Origin: Blattamonas nauphoetae
Taxonomy: Eukaryota > Preaxostyla > Oxymonadida
DNA length: 28,595 nucleotides
Assembly: GCA_033064195.1 (NCBI GenBank)
Contig: JARBJD010000620.1
Location: forward strand, 1-28,595
Direction of reading: 5' to 3'
This document shows positions 9,030-18,331 of the stretch, piece by piece. Below the pieces are notes generated by a model. That model did no database searches and was not told where the DNA came from. It saw only the letters and a list, made by a program, of their open reading frames with translations. The position numbers and the translations under genes are program-made. The stretch's first letter is position 1. Every line of letters begins with the position of its first letter.

Positions 9030-10437
9030 CACTTGATCGTTTCTTGGCGAAGTGTCGAGTTCGTAAATTGCGAGACCATCTTCGATGACTGTGAATAGCA
9101 GAGGAAGAGTGAATGATACGGCTGATGACGAAGTCGCAGTTTGTGGAGACGTCAGGGTTGGAGTGGAGGAGGAAGGGGGTGGTAGCTTTGACTGCACCCA
9201 AATCAGCGAGGGTCTCGAGTTCCTCGTCCAGCTCGCATTCTATGCAGATCTCGAAGAGTAGCGAGGTGCCAATGCGGATGAGGTCGGAGTGTTCTGTGTT
9301 GTCCACCTTCAGTTCTTGCAGAAGGGCGACAACTGGAACGGGGGGTTGCTGTAGAACAACTCCTCTGTCGAGTGGTTGCGGTCAACGAGCACTTTGTGGG
9401 CGACAGACATGACCAGACAGACCCACGTTCGTTCTGTCTCCAGGGGAGGCAGGGTTGCCTTCACAGCCTTTGTGTTCATGCCCAGTGACTTGGTCTTCAG
9501 CAGCTGAGACAGGTATTGGAACATCCTTCCGAAGAAGCCTTCGTCGGCAATGGCCAGTTTGGCGTCCTTACTCAGCGTGCGGATGGCCTCGTTGGTGAGA
9601 ATGAGTGACGGGAGTGAGGCAGCGTAGGTTGAAGAGACGATCGACTTCTTAAAGTGCTCCTCTTCTTTCCCTTCAGCCAGAATGGCCAAAGCATAGTGAG
9701 CGTTTCCTCCGTGTGGGGAGTGTGGGATGGCGAGGGCGACGGGGTACAGATAGAGAGCCGAGTGGAGGGCACACATATCGTGCTTGCCTTTCATAAACAC
9801 GTACTCCTTCGGGGCGAGCGAGGCCTCGTCTGGTGAATCGTGGCGGATGTGATCGTGTCCCCTCTCCACGTGCTCCTGGTACTGGTGCAGCTGGCTGCTG
9901 AACCAGGTCTTCTCAAAAGCTTGCTGGTGCTTCACAAATGTCTTTTCCACCTTGTCGTCTCTCTTCTTCTCGCGGAAGATGGCGGGGTCTTCGCCAGACA
10001 GAGCGACGAAGGCAGACATGGTGACACACGCAGTGTCAGCGGCATTCGGATCCTTCGCGTAGAGGGCGTCGACGAGGACATCAACCACACCGGCGTTGAA
10101 GAGCGTCTTCATCTGCGATGCCCTTCCGAACGAGAATGATTGGAGGGCTTCCAGCATGCTGGACGTGACAGCAGCGCCTGTCTTGGCGATGGTGGTGATG
10201 AGGGTGGTGTGCAGGTTGGATGCGATCAGCTTGTCAATGATGTCCACAGCGAGGGCGTTCCCGTCACAAATCATGAAAGATGGCACAGCACAGCCGGGTC
10301 ACAGGGTCGGATGGATCGGCCTGACCATGATCACTTCTCTTGGCTTTGGCCTGCTTGAGTGTCTGGATGTCGGTGAAGAGGTCTGTTTCGAGAGAGATGC
10401 GGCTTTGGAGTCATGGCTGGCGAACCTCATGAACATT
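9030..10437 (-). pseudogene. Armadillo-repeat protein gene, decayed copy
   Basis: The longest open stretch (9309-10286, minus) shows ARM/HEAT-like helices, for example AGVVDVLVDALYAKDPNAADTA in two overlapping parts, MSAFVALSG and ALYLYPVALAIPH. Similarity continues in another frame after about 9330 (LIRIGTSLLFEICIECELDEE, LADLGAVKATTPFLL). It also continues upstream of 10286 in further frames, with a possible start MFMRFASHDSKAAS near 10437. At least three frame changes are needed to follow it, so it is probably a pseudogene; assembly error is the alternative. It resembles the ARM-repeat proteins that are abundant in some metamonads. The 3' end abuts the minisatellite. Confidence 0.65.
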
Positions 10438-10442
10438 TAGAG

Positions 10443-12810
10443 TCATTCGAGTGTCGAGCGGAAGTCAGCCAGTTTGGCGATTCGGATGGTTTGAAGCTGA
10501 CGAGCTTGTTTTGGAGGATGGTGCAGGGGAGAGGGAGCTAGTCGAGTGATGTGATTGGCTCTTGTGTGTGGATAGTAGTGGCGAACTTCTTTCCTTCCTG
10601 TTGAGCAAGGGACTTGAACATCTTCTTCTTTCGTTCGCTCCTTATTCTCTTTCGGGTTCGGAGTCGCAGCGGGAGCCTTTTCGACCAACTTCAGGAGCGA
10701 CAATCGGACTGTCTCGTAAGAGTCGCACTTCACATTCATTCGAGTTGGAATATCGTCCTTAGATTCTATCTCGATTTCACTCAATGCAGTGGACAGCAGG
10801 GCTTCGCTTGCTTTCTCGCCGACATCGTCGGTGGAGTGGAGAGTCAGGCGGAGGAGAGACTCGCCAGGTTCTTCTCTTCGAAGAGGGTCACTCGTAATTC
10901 TGGTATGCATACAGAAACAACCTTCGAGGTAATTTGGGCCGTGATGAGTGGGATGTCATTGGTGTTCGGGCTGGCTGTGTTTTGGGTGATGGCTCGGGAG
11001 TGGCAAAGTTTGAGGCGCGAAAGTGAATGTGTGGATGCCAGTCCTGAGTCTGAGTCAGATAGCGAAAGGGCGGGAAAACACGAGATGAGGAAGACAGAAC
11101 TTTTCATTCCCGCGCTCGCTCTTCTGCGCATTCAAGATCTCCATGTCAACGACAACGGTGCTCAACTCGAGCGATCCTTTCCCGAAGACGAAGAAGGTAG
11201 ATGTTGTCATCTCTACCCTACAACGAGATGTCTGTGATTCCATCCGACGCGATGGGGATGAAGTGCTCGTCGAGTTTTCCTAAAGTCGTTAATGTGACCA
11301 AGATGGACTGCACTTCAACTATCTCCGACCGCACTTCCACGTCGGCTACAACTTCGACTGATTCGACACACGTGGACTCCAACTGGGTCAGGCCTGTCTT
11401 TCGCATCTTTTTCACTTGCACGTCCAGCAGATAATCAGGCAGCATCAGAAATTCTGCGAGACGACGTGTGACGGTTCGATCAAACGATTCCCGAATGGTA
11501 TCAAAGTGACATCGGACGAATGGCAGAATCCATTCAGCCGTTGCGTTCATCTCTCCTGACAGTGCAGATCGTCCTCACTTTCACGAGGCGGAGAGAGACA
11601 GTGGTGAAAAGCGGCTGGACAGGATATTTCGGAGTAAGTGATGTGTTGTAATTTCTGTTGTATCGAGACACAACATTCCTTCTGCGTTGTGGGTGCGCTT
11701 TTTGGACGATCTCGCGTTTGTCTGAAGAGAGGGCATCGTCTGTGTCGGAGTTGGAGGCCTGTTCGGTGAACAGATGTTGGATGTGGCCGATGGAATCGAG
11801 GGAGTGTTCCGATTTGAGGTCGAAATGCGGGTCATATGAATCACGATCTCCTTCTTCAGTCTCTTCCTCGTTGTGTGCGTCTTCATCACCGTCTTCGGCA
11901 CTGTTCTCTTCATTGCTTCCGATGTCGCTTTTGTCGGCCCACTCACAATCAACTCCGTCCATTTTGCTGTCTGCTTCTTGTCCATCCACAAATCGAAGAA
12001 TAATTCTTGCATCGACTGCCCGTTGGATCGTTCTCTTCAAGAAGACATCAGCCTCAACTTCCAAAACTAGTCGTTGCTGATCGAAATACACAGAGCGCAG
12101 ATCCCCATCCGCGTCGATGAATCGAAAGTCGACAGCAGGATTCGACACAACGCGGATGGTTGGAACACTCCCGTCATATTCAAATTGAGTGTCGAGGGAG
12201 CTGCTTATTCCGATTAGATGGATCTCATCTCCGAAGAGGGTAAAGAAGTTGATGTAATGCTGGGTGAAGAGATCTCTGCTGAACGAGCGCGTGAAGATGA
12301 AGTAGTGCAGTTGGTTGAAAGGAAGGCTAGCCTGCCTCTTCCGCCCTGTCGGCGAGATCACGTAAACAAGCGTTTTCTCGTGTGGGTTGTGGACATTGAT
12401 GTTGAGGATGGGAGTATCAAAGTGAGTGCCGATTGTGTGGTATGAGAAACTGTTGATGAGGCGATCATTCACGAAGGGAACATGCTGAGTATTCGATAGT
12501 TCAGCGAGAAATGGACAGTGACATTTGATGATGCGGAAGAGGGTTGTCATCCCCAACATTCGGAGGATCGCTGATCCTTCCGAGAGCAGCAGTGATGCGC
12601 TGGCTGCGATGGGAGAGCGAGAGGAAGCCTGCTAGCATTCCCATCATCATGTCGACAGCGATGACCACTGCTAGGAGGCTCGACTGCTCAGTGAAGTTGT
12701 ATGCGGGAGGGAGGGTGTTTGCGATGTTCGTTGATGGGATGGGAGTGTGTTGGCGTGTGCACGGGTTGAACGAGGGCAGGTGGAGCGAGTGTGATGACGG
12801 GTGTGTATGA
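10443..12810 (-). pseudogene. Large decayed cellular-type gene, unidentified
   Basis: A chain of overlapping minus-strand open segments in changing frames (main ones 11534-12559, 11218-11550, 10844-11131, 10443-10910). This suggests one old gene with several frameshifts. The upstream end (about 12590-12700) reads as a hydrophobic, probably membrane-spanning, segment (SSLLAVVIAVDMMMGMLA). The middle has a beta-rich region (FVDGQEADSK follows TIQRAVDARIILRF) and an acidic linker (about 11760-11930, many D and E). The beta-rich style and phrases such as IPELRVTLFEEK recall VPS13/bridge-type lipid-transfer proteins, but that is only an impression. It ends a few bases upstream of the ARM gene start, on the same strand. 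Confidence 0.4.
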
Positions 12811-12858
12811 TGAGCATTAAAAAAAGCGAACTCGGCATCTTCGGCTATCCGTTGCGAT

Positions 12859-13221
12859 TCAGCAGCGATCTGAGTGGGCGGAGAGGTGGAAGATGTTCTG
12901 CGAGATTGTTGCGAACGAGAATGTGGAAGATTGACCGAAGCTGTCGAGGGCTGCCGCGTGAATTGTGAGATGCTCGCTGAACTGCTTCTGCCTCACGTTC
13001 TTGTCGATGACAGTGGACGGCGAGAAGAGTGTGGCGAGCAGAGACGGAGAGCGTGACGGCGTGATGGGCTCATCAGAATGGACTGGTGGAATATCTCGCA
13101 CTTGTGGAATGACGAAGACTTCAGAAATGGCGTATGGACGAGGCGAGACTGGGTATGGCTGCAGTGGAGGTATTGGTGCTGGAGGGAAGGGGTGTCCAGT
13201 CAACCAATTAGTGGCGTTCAT
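12859..13221 (-). CDS. Pro/Ser-rich ORF, possible N-terminal part of the decayed gene
   Basis: 120 codons, starting MNATNWLTGHPFPPAPIPPL and rich in Pro and Ser, with no recognised domain. Base composition matches the adjoining decayed gene, so it could be its first part. It ends near 12859, about 150 bases before the putative membrane segment. No leader motif precedes it. It may equally be a chance open frame in GC-rich DNA. Confidence 0.3.
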   Translation of the reverse strand: MNATNWLTGHPFPPAPIPPLQPYPVSPRPYAISEVFVIPQVRDIPPVHSDEPITPSRSPSLLATLFSPSTVIDKNVRQKQFSEHLTIHAAALDSFGQSSTFSFATISQNIFHLSAHSDRC

Positions 13222-13625
13222 CTGGAAGAGCTGGTTTAAGTTCTGTTGAGGTATGTGTTTCTTCCATGTTGAGAAGGCTTTGGGACAAGATTGTGTTCCA
13301 GTGCAGATAATAAGTCATCTGCGGGTTGTGGAAATGGAAATGATTGTGAGAAAGGTTCGAAGAGTGAGTTGTTAAGGAGGTTTATCTAAATATCATATTT
13401 CTAATAGTTGAGGATGGAACTCCCTTTATCTGACGACAAGAAGAATTCATTCGAAAGATCACGAGAATTGGATTAACATGTGTCTAATGTTTACAAAATA
13501 AATAGAGAGAAATACAATGTGAAATGAATAAACTCTAATCTGTCCTCTTGATGACTGTCACCGATGATCAATCCCATAATGACAACCTGACCCATATTTT
13601 AGGTGATTTTCTCGATACAGGGGCC
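13222..13625. other. Right subterminal DNA of the insertion, no gene
   Basis: Nothing that looks coding on either strand. It becomes more AT-rich toward the right terminal repeat. Confidence 0.5.
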
Positions 13626-13721
13626 TTTCGGCGCGGAATGACTACCCTCACTGAATTCCTACTTCAGAAATCTCTCATCTCACCCTCATGTTACGGATTT
13701 GTAAATTTTTCGGGTTATTGA
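13626..13721 (-). repeat. Right terminal inverted repeat of the 5.4-kb insertion
   Basis: Plus strand: TTTCGGCGCGGAATGACTAC ... ATCTCTCATCTCACCCTCAT ... CGGGTTATTGA. This is the inverted partner of 8354-8450, about 96 bases with several mismatches in the middle. The outermost 11 bases match exactly. Confidence 0.85.
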
Positions 13722-14966
13722 AAGGACTATGAGGTCTGAGTACTGATAGAATGAAGTGAAATGTTGTTTTGCGATCTTGATGCGTGAATCACGACAGATA
13801 GTCTTTCCATCAGCTTCTTTTCCATGAGTGAGATACGTCAGAGCTGTGAAAATACAAATCTTGTATTTCCAGTCAACATAAAACACTGTCTGAAGAGCAA
13901 TATGTTCTTTCAATCCTGGAACGCAAGCACCACCATTTCTCAATCGGTACACATAAAAAGCAGCTCCATAAATGGCACAAGGCACTCGTTTTGTATCAAT
14001 CACTGTGACTTCAAAACTGTCTCTGATTCTTGATTTCATTGTGTTGATAACAGCATCAATGTCTTGAGGATTTTGGACGGTAATTGGAGATGTTTTCATT
14101 GAGTTCTGATAGAATGGTGTATTCTCTTCATAAGTGGTATTTCCATTTTGATCTGTTACCGAATTCAGAACTGCAAAGTCAAAAGAGATCTTGAATGGGA
14201 AATTCTCTACTGTGAATACTTCTCTGAGTCGTGCTTCAATGTCTGCAAATGATGCGATATTATTGCGAAAATACAATTGAACTGGACCATTCGCGTCTCG
14301 ATATTGTTGATCTGCGATGTATCCTGCGGGAGCCAAATTTGCCCTTACATTCTCGAGTGCAGCAGCAAATGCTCGAACATTATCGACATCTCTCAGCATC
14401 AGAGCATTCAATTGTGTTTGTGGGAGCTGTGGTAGTACAATATCTTCTTCAATGGGGACTTGATTCAAATTTAAGAATCTTCGTCTTCGTTCTTCAAAGT
14501 GAGCTAACATCTGTTGGTATCTCGTTCGTTGTTCATCTTCTCGGATTTCCTGATTGAGATTCTGCTGGTGTCTTCTTTGTTGTCTTCTCTGCTCTTGCTC
14601 GTGCTCAATGACTTGTTGATTTGGTTGTACAATTCGTCGTTGTCTGATCTCTTGGTTCAATCTCATTTGATTTTCAAGGGTATTTCTTTTCTGCTGAGCA
14701 TTCGCATCAATTTGTTGTGCATCAATGGGTTGGTTATTCTGTCTTTGCATTAATTCTTGAATCACTGGTGCCATCAATGGATTCCGAACAGGAAATGTTC
14801 TGATGAATTGTTCAATCTCATTCGTGTTGTTTACATCACCGGAAAAGCCATTCATTCTTAGAGCATCTGTGGCTGTTTCAATCAATCGTTTTAACGGTAA
14901 AGCATCCCAGTCAACTCCCAGTTTTTGAGCAAATTCATTGATGATCTTTATTGAGATGTTCTCCAT
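13722..14966 (-). pseudogene. pPolB of Polinton B, N-terminal part
   Basis: About 415 codons from the ATG at 14966. The first ~190 residues are charged and very Gln/Arg-rich (for example RQRRIVQPNQQVIEHEQEQ), probably helical. From about residue 210 the sequence follows the polymerase N-terminal region of copies A and C (QLYFRNNIASFADIEARLRE; FPFKISFDFAVL; then VDWKYKICIFTAL, with the OTU-like Cys near 13855). The homologous reading stops at the insertion. The Gln-rich region is not shared with A or C. Part of a broken gene. Confidence 0.8.
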
Positions 14967-15050
14967 ATCTTTCTTACAGGATAAAAAAATGAATTCTAAT
15001 ATTTAAATTCGATTTTTTATTTCCATAGAAAAGATGTCAACGAAAATGAA
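14967..15050. promoter_or_regulatory. AT-rich intergenic region, likely divergent promoters
   Basis: Separates the polymerase start (minus, 14966) from the small plus-strand gene. It contains A/T runs similar in composition to the leaders elsewhere. No specific box can be assigned. Confidence 0.35.
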
Positions 15051-15102
15051 ATGACGACCAAAGTTTTATCAATCGGAAAGTGATGCAAAGAATGCAATTC
15101 GC

Positions 15103-15309
15103 ATGAGTAAAAGAGAATGGTACTATCGAAATCAACAGAAAAAGCTAGAGTTTGACTCACAATTGAGCGAAGCACAAAAACAATTAATTCAACTGGTTTC
15201 AACAAAAACAATCAAAGATGATGCATTGTTATTGATTTGTTTGGGACATTTATCTGATTCCATCAATGATCAGGATTCATTGAAGATTAACCCCAACGTT
15301 GATTCTTAG
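15103..15309 (+). CDS. Small charged protein of Polinton B, unknown
   Basis: 68 aa, starting MSKREWYYRNQQKK. It is basic at the N-terminus, then has a leucine-rich, probably helical stretch (AQKQLIQLVSTKTI, DDALLLICLGHL). No family recognised. It is divergent from the polymerase and convergent with the next gene, with their 3' ends overlapping by about 20 bases. There is no counterpart at the same place in Polinton C. Start choice is uncertain. Confidence 0.45.
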   Translation: MSKREWYYRNQQKKLEFDSQLSEAQKQLIQLVSTKTIKDDALLLICLGHLSDSINDQDSLKINPNVDS

Positions 15310-15619
15310 TGTCAATAGCATTCGCGAGACGTTTAACAATGTCTTCAAGCACAGCTATTCTTGATACAAGTTCATCATATTTTTGTGGTGAATCTGTATA
15401 ATTCATTGTTGAAGAACCACCATAGTAATCTTTTTGAAGTGCAATTACGCCTTTGGTCTTGGTTATTCTGTATCCGTCAATCTTGATCATTTTGTTCAGT
15501 TTATTTGTTGTATATCGTTTCAGAATCTCTCCATTCTTGTTTAAATACATCTGAAAACTTTCAACTGAATCTAAATTTATCTGTTCTGGTTCAAATGGTT
15601 CAAAAACTGATAGACTCAA
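15287..15619 (-). CDS. Coiled-coil-type small protein, Polinton B copy
   Basis: Homologue of 25583-25966: both have FEPF(E/D)P, then a stretch like LNKNGEILKRYTTNKLNKMI, then IDGYRITKTKGVIALQK, then a short C-terminal heptad helix (YDELVSRIAVLEDIVKRLAN). The conserved middle suggests a folded domain and the tail suggests an oligomerising helix. No known function. In both elements it lies beside the ATPase. The first codon is not an ATG at the 15619 end, so the true start is unclear. Confidence 0.6.
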   Translation of the reverse strand: MSLSVFEPFEPEQINLDSVESFQMYLNKNGEILKRYTTNKLNKMIKIDGYRITKTKGVIALQKDYYGGSSTMNYTDSPQKYDELVSRIAVLEDIVKRLANAIDTKNQRWG

Positions 15620-15731
15620 TTATAATGAATTAAAAAAGTGAAAAATCATTTTAAAAATAACGTTATTGTGTTTAAATCATTTAGAATCATTTCAAAAATA
15701 CCTAAACAATTTTGAACAAATCAGATTGATT
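15620..15731. other. AT-rich intergenic spacer
   Basis: Spacer between the small coiled-coil-type gene and the ATPase, both on the minus strand. It is very AT-rich with TTTAAA and TTTTAAAC words. The ATPase stop TAA overlaps TAAAA on the minus strand, a possible 3' signal. Confidence 0.35.
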
Positions 15732-16619
15732 TTAAACAACAAGGTAATCAATACTTACGCTCTGACCATATCGAAAGATTGCTGCTTGTTGCTTTGTTAA
15801 TTGTTTGTATGTACTCCAGAATTCTTTGCATTCCATCGGTGCGTTCAGTTGATTGAAAACTCTCCTGATTCGTTCATTATTGAATCCACCAAAGATCCAT
15901 ATTGAATCAATGTTTGACTTCATATCTGGAGACAATGAGAATAGTTCATGAATGGTGAGAAAGAATGTGAACTTTGGTTGGCGATTTTCCAGCAACAAGT
16001 CCATCAGAATTGAAGGATTCGCTTTGGTTCTTCGCTCACTGAGGATTCTTCTACAGTCGTCGAGGAGGATCATTGTTTGAAGATTACGTTCTTGAAATGA
16101 ATCAAGATGGAGTGTTTTCAGTATTGATTTCCTAGACTGATCTGTCACTGTTTCTTCCCAGTTATTATCGATGATTTCTTCGTGTGCTGCCTTTGTTGTT
16201 GAAAGATTCTCCAGAAATGCGAAAATCTCATTATACTTTACCTTCACAATTGGAATCTTTATAAGTGATTTGGATCACTCAAAAGTACCATCATGGTGCT
16301 TGTCAGTGACGTACACAAACAAGTGAAATCTCTCATCTTGGAGAGGCACTTCCTGTACTTTCAACAGTTCTCTGAGGACATTGTAGGTCTTTCCACTTCC
16401 TCTATTTCCAATGAGTACATTCACACTATTTCGATTGAACAATAATTCAGGATGAATAGCACTTGGAAGTTCTTTTCCGACATTGGAGGTCTTAACTTGT
16501 TGCAGCCTCTGATTGACATACTCTGAGATTGATAAATTATCGAATGAATTGTACGACATTCTCTGTGTTAAGTTGCTTCCTTGTTTTCTTCTTGATGTAA
16601 TTTGTTTTTGATGAAACAT
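15732..16619 (-). pseudogene. FtsK/HerA-type packaging ATPase, Polinton B
   Basis: Shows a Walker A motif (VLIGNRGSGKTYNV) about 70 residues from the start, a Walker B-like motif (QTMILLDDCRRIL), and then a conserved segment (FTFFLTIHELFSLSPDMKSN; WIFGGFNNERIRRVFNQL) shared with the partial copy at 25946-26630. Motif order and neighbourhood fit the genome-packaging ATPase that Polintons share with adeno-like and NCLDV viruses. The start ATG at 16619 is preceded by an AT-rich leader. About one break. Family-level confidence is good; the packaging role is inferred from known Polintons. Confidence 0.82.
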
Positions 16620-16652
16620 TTATATAAAATTAAATATTTTATTTCTTATTAA
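16620..16652. promoter_or_regulatory. Divergent promoter between ATPase and 210-aa gene
   Basis: Only 33 bases of pure A/T sequence (TATATAAAATTAAATATTTT) separate the two ATGs, so both leaders must lie here or inside the opposite gene. This compactness is typical of virus-like elements. Confidence 0.5.
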
Positions 16653-17285
16653 ATGAACGATCAAAATATTCTTCGACAGATTCAACAAAGAAACCCGACA
16701 CAGTCAAAAAGGAAGAAAGGCGTCAATCCATTCAAACAAAACACCAAAGACATACTTGCCAGACATGCAGCAAGTGCAATCCTTGCAGAACATGACTACG
16801 ATCTCAGATATGAAGATGCATTTCGATCTGCTCAAAGTGCCCAGTACACGATTGATTCCAATCCTAAACGATATGGTGGTTGGAATGTACTTGTTGAAGA
16901 CAGAGATGGAGATGGCTACAGTGACGATGTGATTGTGACTGACAAAAAAGGCATTGAACGATATTGGAATGGTGGAAAGAGTGCAAAGATACGTGAAAAC
17001 TTGTATCGAAACGCTTGGACCGCTGCAAATCCGACAAAACAAGGACGAAAACAACAAAAGTATGCATCATTTAAACAGAATCAACGTCCAAGAATTGATG
17101 CACAGTGGAAAGAGTACAAGAAAACTCAAATATGGAATGACAATCCGGATATACCACCTGAGCAAAGTAGTGTATATGGCGAATCTCTATATCTACCTAC
17201 TTCCCAATTAGTACGGAATAAATCACTTTTGACCTCAAAAACACATATTTCCTTCTTCTTCGGTTTTGATGAAATTTGGACCTAA
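16653..17285 (+). CDS. Unknown protein with an acidic DxDxDG loop, Polinton B
   Basis: 210 codons. It begins with a basic, Gln/Arg-rich tail (LRQIQQRNPTQSKRKKG), followed by a helical stretch, then WNVLVEDRDGDGYSDDVIVT, which has the DxDxDG spacing of calcium-binding loops, and a tail rich in Tyr, Trp, Lys and Arg. A segment of the form W-N-V-V-x-D-x-D-G-D-G is, from memory, seen in proteins of polinton-like viruses, but I cannot name the family. The last ~32 codons lie inside the element's terminal repeat, so the native C-terminus is uncertain. It is divergent from the ATPase. It could be a minor virion protein. Confidence 0.55.
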   Translation: MNDQNILRQIQQRNPTQSKRKKGVNPFKQNTKDILARHAASAILAEHDYDLRYEDAFRSAQSAQYTIDSNPKRYGGWNVLVEDRDGDGYSDDVIVTDKKGIERYWNGGKSAKIRENLYRNAWTAANPTKQGRKQQKYASFKQNQRPRIDAQWKEYKKTQIWNDNPDIPPEQSSVYGESLYLPTSQLVRNKSLLTSKTHISFFFGFDEIWT

Positions 17286-17433
17286 TTCTTACATTTTTCG
17301 ATCAAATATACTCCAAAAATGGATTGAAGTCGATCCAATGACAAATCAATTGGCACAATCATTTGGTGGTTGATTCCTAATGCTATTAGTGTCAACGTGT
17401 CAATGGAAAAATCGGGGATTTTATTTTGTTTAC

Positions 17434-17465
17434 AAATCCACAGGTCCACAGGTCCACAAGTCCAC
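17434..17465 (-). repeat. Tandem 8-mer tip, right end of Polinton B
   Basis: AAATCCAC, AGGTCCAC, AGGTCCAC and AAGTCCAC on the plus strand, the inverted form of the array at 7210-7241. They are followed outward by AAAGTCCACC. Confidence 0.8.
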
Positions 17466-17679
17466 AAAGTCCACCGACTACTTAGGAAGTAATGCGGAGA
17501 CTTGTAAAAGAACTATTCTTCATGCTCACAGCTGGCATATTACATAAATCAGTTTTGTTTATGTGGACTTTTCAGTATTGATGCTACAATTTTCTTCATA
17601 TTATAAAGTGACAGTTGACAAAGATAATAAAAATGAGATTAGATAGAGCATAGGAGGTTATATATGAGCAATGTACAAT
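17466..17679. other. Spacer between two facing Polinton ends (right)
   Basis: About 215 bases. The first ~65 bases (ACTACTTAGGAAGTAATGCG and following) match the left spacer in inverse orientation almost perfectly. The second half is AT-rich and weakly matched. No ORF. Confidence 0.6.
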
Positions 17680-17711
17680 GTGGACTTGTGGACCTGTGGA
17701 CCCGTGGATTT
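17680..17711 (+). repeat. Tandem 8-mer tip, left end of Polinton C
   Basis: GTGGACTT, GTGGACCT, GTGGACCC and GTGGATTT in a row, followed by the AT-rich stretch and CCATTGACACGTTAACA. It has the same layout as the Polinton B ends although the two elements carry quite different polymerases. Confidence 0.8.
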
Positions 17712-18331
17712 ATAAACAAAATAAATTCTCCCATTTTTCCATTGACACGTTAACACTACTCACACTATTGAACTGTCATCATTTCCTTATGCCAATTGAT
17801 ATGTCATTGGATCGACTGGTCCACACGTGCACGGCGCAAGGGCACGCCCAGAATGCACCAGAATGACGTGCACTACCTCCCCATGCATCTGTGGTATTGG
17901 TGGATTGTTTTGGTCAAATTTGATTTTTTCACTTTTTTTCACTCTTATTTATGATAATTAAAAAAATGCATTTTTCAAAGTTAACCTTAATTTTTGCGAC
18001 CATCCAACATTGTTCTGACAAGGCTAATATCGGTCTGACGAGTTTAAATATGACGTGTTTCGTGCGATCTGAGAAGTATTTCCGGAGTTATGGGTAGTCC
18101 AAAAATAAACGTTAAACTTTTTTAACTTTCTGATTTTTTCATTTGTATATGAAGAGGAGTTGTTGGCCAAGTTCAAGTATTGAGCCCTCGACGAAATGTT
18201 CCAAGATACTCAGGCAAAATGGTGCCCTGGTGACTGATGCGCAGAACGATTTGGAGGTTGGATTGGAGACGGATGATCGAAAGATTGTCCCCGGGGTTCA
18301 TGTTGGCAGCACTTAGATGTGCCCCTAAATC
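17712..18331. other. Subterminal region of Polinton C, no maintained gene
   Basis: About 600 bases of terminal sequence. A leader-like motif (AAACGTTAAACTTTTTTAAC, then TTTTTTCATTTGTATATG) near 18105-18150 precedes a 55-codon ORF (18149-18316). The partner arm does not keep that frame, so I do not call a gene. Confidence 0.45.

Larger units (their letters stand above)
8354..13721. mobile_element. 5.4-kb TIR-bounded insertion carrying host-type gene pieces
   Basis: Sits inside the Polinton B polymerase. The ends are imperfect inverted repeats of about 97 bases, starting TCAATAACCCG and ending at CATTCCGCGCCGAAA. The inside is visibly richer in G and C than the flanking Polinton and contains a 32-bp minisatellite and decayed cellular-type genes on the minus strand. 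I see no transposase, so it would be non-autonomous. I found no clear target-site duplication; GGACTA on both sides (about 8335 and 13724) is only a weak candidate. It most resembles a Pack-type DNA transposon that captured host sequence (inference). Confidence 0.7.
7210..17465. mobile_element. Polinton 'B' (fossil, incomplete, split by an insertion)
   Basis: Bounded by inverted ends that start with tandem GTGGACCT-type 8-mers (7210-7241 and 17434-17465) and share about 280 bases. Inside are a protein-primed DNA polymerase (minus), a small plus-strand gene, a coiled-coil-type small protein, a packaging-type ATPase (minus) and an unknown 210-aa protein (plus). The polymerase is diverged from copies A and C, so B is a different family. 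It is broken: the polymerase is partial and carries a 5.4-kb insertion, and the ATPase has about one break. No integrase or capsid gene is recognised. I could not find a convincing target-site duplication. Confidence 0.82.

Noticed and set aside
8510-9088. Long plus-strand ORF (192 codons) and overlapping frames
   Set aside because: Open only because the 32-bp minisatellite has no stops in any frame; the peptide is a repeat of translated satellite.
9113-11434. Many plus-strand ORFs of 60-207 codons in the GC-rich insertion
   Set aside because: Antisense shadows of the minus-strand decayed genes, caused by GC-rich codon use with few stops.
8428-13653. Shorter boundary of the insertion at CAGTGAGGG (hAT-like end)
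   Set aside because: The inverted similarity continues about 70 bases further out on both sides, so the longer TIR is preferred, and no 8-base duplication flanks the shorter end.
8335-13730. GGACTA as a 6-base target duplication of the 5.4-kb insertion
   Set aside because: It lies several bases outside the left TIR start and is not symmetric with the right side; too weak to claim.
17678-17866. 62-codon ORFs at 17678-17866 and 17282-17467 (similar MWTCGPVD starts)
   Set aside because: They are translations of the tandem 8-mer tips and terminal repeats, not genes.
18149-18316. 55-codon ORF after a leader-like motif in the right arm
   Set aside because: The frame is not kept in the partner arm, so selection for a protein is unlikely.
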